This document shows positions 24,310 to 29,469 of a DNA stretch of 29,469 bases, one piece after another; positions within the stretch are counted from its first letter, which is position 1; each line of letters opens with the position of its first letter. Both the position numbers and the translations under genes were made by a program. The stretch is taken from contig AUXH01000198.1 of assembly GCA_000482145.1 (NCBI GenBank), positions 1-29,469 on the forward strand, written 5' to 3'. This DNA is from Strigomonas culicis (lineage: Eukaryota > Euglenozoa > Kinetoplastea > Trypanosomatida > Trypanosomatidae). The notes under the pieces are model-generated. The model had not been told where the DNA came from, ran no database searches, and was given only the letters and a program-made list of their open reading frames with translations.

Positions 24310-26694
24310 TCAAGCACCTTTTTTCAACGACGCCGCGATCTCACCAAGGACTAGTTTCTTGTATTGAAACACGCCGCTAAGGGCATCCAGCACCTTCGTG
24401 CCGACAAGCTGCGTACAGTTCTGCATGCCGCACTCCGGACAGAACCAGTTGTCCTCGACGAACTCGGACCTCGGCGCCAGACCAGAGCCGGTCAGGGCAG
24501 TGGGCCTTTGGTTCCTCGTGTGTTTGAAGAAGCACTCGCGGCAGTAGGCGTGACCGCACGGCACGCACGTGATGGGCGTCTGCAGCAGCTTGAAGCACAG
24601 CGGGCAGGCGTACGCGCTCTCGCTCGCCTGCTCGGCCGCCATGAGCTTCTTCAGCGCAGCGACCGCCACCTTGTCCCTCCCGTCCTGCTGCTGCAGCGCC
24701 CGCTGCAGTGCACCGCGGGTCTCCGCCACCTCCCGCTGGAGGGCCGCGACCGCACCGGCGGCGGCGGCCGCCGCGGCCTGCGCCTCGCCGAGTGCACGCC
24801 GCTGCTGCTCCTCCCGGGCGGCGGCCCCGGCACGCAGCGCCTCGCAGTGCGCTGCGTGCCCTTGTGCCATCGCCTGCAGCGTCCCGCGCCACAGCGCGGC
24901 CCCTTCGTCCCGCCAGGCCGCCCAGGCCTGCGCCGCGAGCGCCGCGCGGGCCGCGGCCTCCGCCGCCGCCACCTCCGCGAGCGCCCGATCGGCGGCCGCG
25001 CGGCGAGCCAGCAGGCGCGCTGCCTCGGCGCCACCGCAACACCTCTCCGCGCACGTGGCGCGCGCGGCAGACTCCTCGGACGCCGTACGCGCCCGCTCCC
25101 GCCACTCGGCGCGCTCGAGCGCGTGCACGGCGGTGCGCACCGCCGCAGCGGCGCGGAGGGCGCCGCTGTCCTGCTCCGCCTGCTGCAGCTGCGCCACGAG
25201 TGCCGCCCTCGCCGCCACCCACGCGCTGGCCTGGTCCGCCGCGCTCCGCTGCAGGGACGCGCACGTGTCCTCCAGCTCGGCCGCGCGCCGCCCCCCGTCC
25301 TCCACCGCCTGCCGCAGCGCCCCTATCTGCGCGGCGTGGTCACCACTCCGCACGTGACGCTCCATCCGCTGCGCCATCAACGATTGCTGGTGGCTCCGCC
25401 GCTCCCCCTCCGCCGCCTCGCACGCCTGAGCGTACTGCCGCGCCATGTCCTGTTCGCGCGTCGTCGCAGCCGCCAGCTCGCGGCGCAGCTGCGCCAGCTC
25501 CTCCGACGCGGCCGCCAGTCGCTGCTGCAGCACCGCACCGCTCTGCGCGTCCGCCTGCTGCTGCTGTGCGGCGGCGGCGGCCCCCGCCGCGACCTGCCGC
25601 TGCAGCGCATCGCGGGACGCGCCGAGCGCGGCGACGGCGCCCGCGACGCTGCGGTGCAGCGCCCCCAGCGCCTCCCACGCGGTCGCCTCGAGGCCGCCGA
25701 CGCTGCGGCGACCCCACCGCTCCGACTCGCTCAACAGCCGCACGAGCGCCTCGCGGTGTGCGGCCGCGTGCTGCGCCGCGTCGCGGTCCGCGTCCGCGAC
25801 GCGCTGGCGCGCCTCCTCCAACTGCTGCCGCAGCTCCGCCCAGCGCGCCTCGACGCACGGCGTGCACGCCGCCAGGCCCTGCGCCGGCGGCAGCGCCGGC
25901 GGGAGCGGCCCGGCCAGGCCCATGCGCTGCAGCGCGGCGGCGTGGCGGCGTACGCTGTCCTCCGCCAGTGCCGCGGCCGCGCGCAGCGACGCCAGCGCCG
26001 CCTCCCGCTCCGCCACGGCGGCGGCGGACAGGCCGTGCAGGTGCTCCGCCTGGGCGCGCATGGCGGCGGCGTGCGCCTCCTGCGCTGCGGCCCGCGCGGC
26101 GTGCTGCTCGCCGCGCTCCTGCTGTAGTGCCTCGCAGGCGTGCTGCAGCAGCGCGACGCGCTCCGCGAGCACCGCCTCCCGCTCCGCCGCCGCGTCCTCC
26201 GATGCCTTGCGCGCGGACAGCAGCTCGTCTAGTTCGCCCTTCATGGCGCGCAGCATGAGCTGGCTGCTCTCGGACTGCTGCTGCTGCGCCCGGCTGGCCT
26301 CCAGCTCGCCCGACAGGCGGTCCCACCGCGCCTTCTCACTCTTGTACATCTCGCTCAGACGCACAAAGTTGCGCTGAATCGCGTTTACACTGTCGGTGCG
26401 GTTGCGGAGATCGGCCTGTAGTTGCTCGATGATGCGCAGCAGCTCTTTTGGGGGTGTGCTTTGGCTGATGGCGTACTCCCGTACCGGTGGAACGGCCGCG
26501 GTGGACGAGGGGGGCAGCATCGTCGCCGTTGATCCTGAGAGAGCGGGCAACGTAGCAAGTGGTGATGGTTGCCTCACCTCCGGTAGTGCTTCTGTCCCTG
26601 CAAACGCGCTGTTCTGTCTAGTTTTCATCATTTGTGAAAAGGCAGTCTCCCGCTTGATACCGGACGTATCCGCTGTGTTCGGATACCGTCGCAT
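24310..26694 (-). CDS. Coiled-coil RING-finger protein, putative E3 ubiquitin ligase
   Basis: 794 residues, ATG at 26694-26692, TGA stop. Residues 1-80 are Ser/Pro/Thr-rich and disordered. Residues ~84-690 are a very long Ala/Gln/Arg/Glu-rich coiled coil (for example KELLRIIEQLQADLRNRTDS, VAERVALLQ, and many AA and QQ pairs). The C-terminus is a C3HC4 RING: Cys697, Cys700, Cys713, His715, Cys718, Cys721, Cys752 and Cys755, followed by a helix that runs to the end. A coiled coil joined to a RING suggests an oligomeric ubiquitin ligase. The coiled-coil coding region is extreme in base composition (about 52 of 60 G or C at 24721-24780), far above the flanking genes, and as a result all other frames are open for long stretches. 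I do not recognise a named orthologue. Confidence 0.85.
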   Translation of the reverse strand: MRRYPNTADTSGIKRETAFSQMMKTRQNSAFAGTEALPEVRQPSPLATLPALSGSTATMLPPSSTAAVPPVREYAISQSTPPKELLRIIEQLQADLRNRTDSVNAIQRNFVRLSEMYKSEKARWDRLSGELEASRAQQQQSESSQLMLRAMKGELDELLSARKASEDAAAEREAVLAERVALLQHACEALQQERGEQHAARAAAQEAHAAAMRAQAEHLHGLSAAAVAEREAALASLRAAAALAEDSVRRHAAALQRMGLAGPLPPALPPAQGLAACTPCVEARWAELRQQLEEARQRVADADRDAAQHAAAHREALVRLLSESERWGRRSVGGLEATAWEALGALHRSVAGAVAALGASRDALQRQVAAGAAAAAQQQQADAQSGAVLQQRLAAASEELAQLRRELAAATTREQDMARQYAQACEAAEGERRSHQQSLMAQRMERHVRSGDHAAQIGALRQAVEDGGRRAAELEDTCASLQRSAADQASAWVAARAALVAQLQQAEQDSGALRAAAAVRTAVHALERAEWRERARTASEESAARATCAERCCGGAEAARLLARRAAADRALAEVAAAEAAARAALAAQAWAAWRDEGAALWRGTLQAMAQGHAAHCEALRAGAAAREEQQRRALGEAQAAAAAAAGAVAALQREVAETRGALQRALQQQDGRDKVAVAALKKLMAAEQASESAYACPLCFKLLQTPITCVPCGHAYCRECFFKHTRNQRPTALTGSGLAPRSEFVEDNWFCPECGMQNCTQLVGTKVLDALSGVFQYKKLVLGEIAASLKKGA

Positions 26695-26754
26695 GGCTCA
26701 CGTGACCGCAGTGGTGACCTGTGTCGCGCGCGTGCACGCGGAGCCGTGGACGCC

Positions 26755-26804
26755 CTGGTACGAATGGTATAGGTGCAGATTGGTCAACAACAAAAAAAAA
26801 AAAA
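26755..26804 (-). promoter_or_regulatory. Likely SL acceptor of the RING gene
   Basis: A run of T (minus 26804-26792) is followed after a short spacer by GTACCAG, with the AG at 26756-26755, giving a 60-base leader. The 376-base gap 26695-27070 otherwise holds presumed 3' UTR of the VTT gene, with no other feature seen. Confidence 0.5.
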
Positions 26805-27070
26805 ACAGTACTGCAACGCATTCAAACGCAAGGAAAACAGCAAGACACAAAAATAGTGAGGGAAAGTAAGAGGAAAGACAAAATGAGGACTTGGAATGGA
26901 CGTCGCAAACAATTCAATACACAGGAAAGCACGCACGGCACTGTAGTGTGGCGAAAAAGAGCAATAAGAGAGGCAAGAAACGGTTAAGCCAATCTAGTAA
27001 AGTCTGGACAAACCAGATCATGTAAGAGTGTACAATGGCGACCCATACACGGAGGAGCACCGGTAATCAT

Positions 27071-27913
27071 CTATACGCCCGGTAGAATATCTACTTCCGT
27101 TTTGCCTGCCTCCTGCGCGCGTGAAGCAACGCCTATCGCTGTGTTCGATGTGGTAAAGTGCTTCTTCACTTTGAGTGCGAAGATAAGCGCACAGGCGATA
27201 ACAGCAAGCAGGAGGGTGTCCCACACGGAGACAATGCGCGTACTCTTGTCGCGCTTCTGCGCCAAGGCGCCAAAGCGGACGGAGAGGTATGTCTGCGGCA
27301 CAATGCCCACCGCCGTCGCCAACGCAAACACGCGTAGTGGGACGCCGGCGACGGGCGAGGCCATGTTCACGAGCCAGTTCGGCAAGATGGGTGTCAGCCG
27401 CAAGAAGAGAAGATAGACAAAGAGCTCGGAGCGGTAGCTGCGGACCTGCCGACGTATGGTGTGCAGTCCTTTACCCTTCATCAGCTTCTCGTCCACCATT
27501 TCGACCAGCGAGGTGCCAACGAGAAAAGAGAGAATGTAGCAAGAGCAGGCGCCCACCGTTCCCAGAAGAGTGCACAGGAGGACACCGCCAAGAGAGCCGA
27601 TAAGAGCACCAATAGCAGCGTTGAGCACGACCGTTCCAGGGATGCAAAATGTCTGCAATGTAATGTACACAAAGGAAAAGAAGATTATGACTTTAGTGCG
27701 CTTCTCCTTCATTGCCAGCTGCAGCTCGCGGCAGAACTTTTTAATGCCTACTGCCGTCTTCAACGAAGTGTCTTCTTGCGCTACTATACTGCGGATGCTC
27801 AGCCACACATCTAGCATGTCAGTTACATAGCAAACAAAAAAAGTAAGCAATAAAAGAGTCACAATAAGTAAAACTACTTTTGTAATTCTTTTGGATCGGT
27901 TAGTTGCTTCCAT
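27071..27913 (-). CDS. TMEM41/VTT-domain (DedA superfamily) membrane protein, putative phospholipid scramblase
   Basis: 280 residues, ATG at 27913-27911, TAG stop. A first membrane span lies at 11-30 after a basic N-terminus. The VTT domain follows: ITLQTFCIPGTVVLNAAIGA (84-103), a Gly-rich re-entrant/membrane segment to about 132, then the signature LLFLRLTPILPNWLVN (168-183), ASPVAGVPLRVF (185-196) and a span with VGIVPQTYL. A last span is at 231-248. These blocks match human TMEM41B in order and spacing. TMEM41/VMP1 proteins act in the ER, scrambling phospholipids and supporting autophagosome and lipid-droplet formation; that role here is inferred. The lysine-rich stretch after the last span (LKVKKH) and the polar tail would face the cytosol. 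Confidence 0.92.
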   Translation of the reverse strand: MEATNRSKRITKVVLLIVTLLLLTFFVCYVTDMLDVWLSIRSIVAQEDTSLKTAVGIKKFCRELQLAMKEKRTKVIIFFSFVYITLQTFCIPGTVVLNAAIGALIGSLGGVLLCTLLGTVGACSCYILSFLVGTSLVEMVDEKLMKGKGLHTIRRQVRSYRSELFVYLLFLRLTPILPNWLVNMASPVAGVPLRVFALATAVGIVPQTYLSVRFGALAQKRDKSTRIVSVWDTLLLAVIACALIFALKVKKHFTTSNTAIGVASRAQEAGKTEVDILPGV

Positions 27914-28032
27914 AACAAATGAAGGACTTTCCTTGCTGTACTTCTACGCTTATAGTTCAATTTGTCCTTCTTGTATGTTTCACTATGGTTTCTTGTTCTA
28001 ATGTGCCCACTCCGGAAGATGCGCGTACGTGA

Positions 28033-28073
28033 CTAGAGAGACAGAGAAAAACGAAAGAAGAAGAAAAATAAAA
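28033..28073 (-). promoter_or_regulatory. Likely SL acceptor of the VTT gene
   Basis: Minus strand: TTTTTCTTCTTCTTTCGTTT and further C/T bases (28073-28036) lead to CTCTAG, with the AG at 28034-28033. The ~119-base leader has no ATG. The rest of the 414-base gap 27914-28327 is A-rich presumed 3' UTR of the acetyltransferase gene. Confidence 0.55.
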
Positions 28074-28327
28074 TGCAATAAGTGTTGCACAGAAAAGAAC
28101 AATAAGAACAACAAGGAAGGAAAGTGCATCTGTTTTTCATAATAGAATGATTACCGTATTTTGTAAAATAGATAGATACGTGTATCGTGGACGAAAAGAG
28201 AAGGGAAAAAAATAGATAGACGAAACGTTAACCTTAGGAAAAAACAATGGTTTTTGTTTTTTAGATGAGGAGATAAACAAAAACAAAGTTAATAAGAATA
28301 AATGGAGGGGCAAAGAAAAACCTGTTC

Positions 28328-28798
28328 TTAGAACGAGCCTTTCATCCATTTCATCATGTGATAATGCTCCACCTCCATTCCCTTCTTCTTATACACTTCT
28401 TGTGCCCTCGTATTCTCCGTTTCCACATACAGCCTCAGGCCGCCGTAGAAGTCCGACTTCTTTACGATGTCTTGAACAAATTCGTACAACTTCGAGAAGA
28501 CACTCTTCCCGCGATAGTCGGGTACGACAAAAACAGACTGAATCCAGACGATGGAGCCGCAGCGCCAGTCCGACCACTCCTGCGTCGTCATCAACATACC
28601 CGCCACCCGCTGTGCCGCCTCGTCCACGGCCACGTAATAGGTGGCCAGATGAGGCTCATCGAACGGCCGTGTGAGGCCACGCATTAGCACCTCCTTGTTC
28701 AGCTCCAAGTTCTCCGTCTCATGGGCCATCGCCATCTGCATCTCGGCCATCGCAGGAATATCCTCCCGCACTGCCTGCCTCACCTTAATGCTGCACAT
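28328..28798 (-). CDS. GNAT-family N-acetyltransferase
   Basis: 156 residues, ATG at 28798-28796, TAA stop; a complete single GNAT domain. The N-terminal strand-helix IKVRQAVREDIPAMAEMQ (4-21) is typical. The central strand IVWIQSVFVVPDYRGKSVFS (84-103) contains motif A, which binds acetyl-CoA. Its loop reads RGKSVF, where the common form is R-G-x-G-x-G/A, so the second and third glycines are replaced, as in some small-molecule acetyltransferase subgroups. Motif B is seen at LRLYVETENTRAQEVYKKKG (121-140). Other such proteins acetylate amines, polyamines, antibiotics or protein N-termini; nothing in the sequence picks a substrate. There is no targeting signal. It lies directly downstream of alpha-tubulin in the transcription unit. 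Confidence 0.9.
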   Translation of the reverse strand: MCSIKVRQAVREDIPAMAEMQMAMAHETENLELNKEVLMRGLTRPFDEPHLATYYVAVDEAAQRVAGMLMTTQEWSDWRCGSIVWIQSVFVVPDYRGKSVFSKLYEFVQDIVKKSDFYGGLRLYVETENTRAQEVYKKKGMEVEHYHMMKWMKGSF

Positions 28799-28841
28799 GT
28801 TCTTAACTTGAAGAGAGATGGAATCAAAAGCTCGAATAGAC

Positions 28842-28858
28842 TATCAAAAAAAAAAAAA
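28842..28858 (-). promoter_or_regulatory. Likely SL acceptor of the acetyltransferase gene
   Basis: A T run on the minus strand (28858-28847) is followed by GATAG, with the AG at 28843-28842, and a 43-base leader. The upstream part of the 544-base gap (to 29342) is presumed alpha-tubulin 3' UTR. Confidence 0.6.
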
Positions 28859-29234
28859 CAGAAGAACCAAGCAAATCAGCAGAGAAAGGATCAGAGAAAC
28901 GAAAAGAAAGAAGAGGTAAATGCAAGAAATTACAAGTCCACTATGACCGCACAATCTATGACACCCACACATCAGTTCGTCTTACACAGACAAAACTGAA
29001 TGCAATATATCCTTGCTGTCCACACAAATCCGTTCACTAAAGAGCTTTTTTTCTTCCAGGTAATTCTTTTTAATACCTATATTTTTACCAAAACATCCAA
29101 GTCCTCCGTGGTCTCCGCCGAAGTGGTGAGAAGGTGAACTGTTGAAAAAAAAAAAATGAAAAAAGTGGTATTTCTGAATACATCCGAATAAAAGAAAAGT
29201 GACGCTAAGAAGAGAGGGAGGGGTGCGAGACGGC

Positions 29235-29246
29235 CGCGCGCGCGCG
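29235..29246. repeat. (CG)6 run in the alpha-tubulin 3' flank
   Basis: Six CG units in a short GC-rich island inside otherwise A/T-rich spacer, 97 bases past the alpha-tubulin stop. Alternating CG can adopt Z-DNA; whether it has a role in the 3' UTR is not known. Confidence 0.85.
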
Positions 29247-29342
29247 ACCGTCGCCGCACCGATGGGATACATACATGAGCCCCCGCTCGCCTCTCTCCGC
29301 TTCAGCCACGACTCTCCTTCGTTGTGCTCAACTCTCTTTCGC

Positions 29343-29469
29343 TTAGTACTCCTCGACCTCCTCCTCGTCGCCCTCGGCGGACTCGGCGCCGACCTCCTCG
29401 TAGTCCTTCTCGAGCGCGGCGAGGTCCTCGCGGGCCTCGGAGAACTCGCCCTCCTCCATACCCTCGCCC
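29343..29469 (-). CDS. TUBA: Alpha-tubulin, C-terminal 41 residues (runs off the right edge)
   Basis: The minus-strand frame enters at base 29469 and ends with TAA at 29345-29343. The visible protein begins [20 protein letters not shown], followed by [21 protein letters not shown], the unmistakable end of alpha-tubulin including the acidic tail and the terminal Tyr that is removed and re-added in detyrosination. The tail differs from the form ending ESADMDGEEDVEEY that I know from Leishmania and T. brucei, being one residue shorter with EGDEEEV in place of DMDGEEDV. Codons are almost all C/G-ending, as expected for a very highly expressed gene. In many trypanosomatids tubulin genes lie in tandem arrays, so this may be the last copy of one; the window cannot show that. 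Confidence 0.97.
   Translation of the reverse strand, partial: GEGMEEGEFSEAREDLAALEKDYEEVGAESAEGDEEEVEEY

Noticed and set aside
24364..26258. Very long plus-strand reading frames (587, 516 and 310 codons) opposite the RING gene
   Set aside because: They are Arg/Pro/Ala/Leu-rich shadows caused by extreme GC content; the minus frame carries the RING, the strand matches all neighbours, and no domain is seen in the plus frames.
28982..29272. 96-codon minus-strand frame in the alpha-tubulin 3' flank
   Set aside because: Rich in F and H from T-tracts, with no domain; better explained as 3' UTR.
1..29469. Operon-like functional cluster for membrane traffic or RNA methylation
   Set aside because: Polycistronic units in trypanosomatids group genes with little regard to function, so shared strand and order are not evidence of a joint pathway.
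1..29469. Stop codon reassignment (as in Blastocrithidia)
   Set aside because: All recognised genes end at ordinary TAA, TAG or TGA, and conserved domains are uninterrupted without in-frame stops.

Overview
This window is nuclear DNA of a trypanosomatid kinetoplastid (the Leishmania/Crithidia/Angomonas type of protist). Sixteen protein genes, two of them cut by the window edges, all lie on the minus strand. They are intron-less, are separated by roughly 0.3-1.2 kb of A/T-rich spacer, and most are preceded on their coding strand by a polypyrimidine tract followed by an AG. That is the layout of one polycistronic Pol II unit processed by spliced-leader (SL) trans-splicing. I see no strand switch, tRNA, rRNA, transposon, CRISPR array or bacterial feature. 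Genus is not assignable from what I can see; the alpha-tubulin tail differs from the Leishmania/T. brucei form I know.

Transcription runs from high to low coordinates. Reading that way: the 3' end of alpha-tubulin (29469-29343); a GNAT acetyltransferase (28798-28328); a TMEM41/VTT membrane protein (27913-27071); a very GC-rich coiled-coil RING protein (26694-24310); an M1 metallo-aminopeptidase (23618-20247); a RanBP2-finger/RRM-like RNA-binding protein (19529-18399); a SURP-domain protein (17922-17035); the type I arginine methyltransferase PRMT1 (16627-15632); a disordered hypothetical (15156-13735); a small hypothetical (13445-12903); a TPR-MYND-SET (SMYD4-like) methyltransferase (12498-10771); an RNase H2 subunit C homologue (10453-10043); a FAM91 homologue (9761-7158); a Vps39/TGFBRAP1-type tethering subunit (6756-3775); an alpha/beta hydrolase with a long unexplained C-terminal half (3427-1535); and the 5' part of a hypothetical (380-1).

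Gene order in trypanosomatid units generally does not follow function, so I do not propose an operon-like pathway. Themes do recur: membrane tethering and lipid traffic (Vps39-like, FAM91, VTT), RNA handling (SURP, zinc finger/RRM, PRMT1, RNase H2C) and protein methylation (PRMT1, SMYD4-like).

Start codons were set by reading the first usable ATG downstream of the likely SL acceptor. In six genes (Vps39-like, RNase H2C, SMYD4-like, PRMT1, SURP, zinc finger/RRM) the longest open frame runs upstream through the acceptor region into translated polypyrimidine tract, or begins at a non-ATG codon, and would give false hydrophobic or presequence-like N-termini. The same correction was made for the small hypothetical at 13445. 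No obviously new multi-gene system is visible. The most interesting items are the extreme-GC coiled-coil RING gene, the apparent zero-length 5' UTR of the FAM91 gene, the tandem G-quadruplex motifs next to it, the minimal SURP protein, the M1 enzyme with an altered GAMEN motif, and the hydrolase C-terminal extension.
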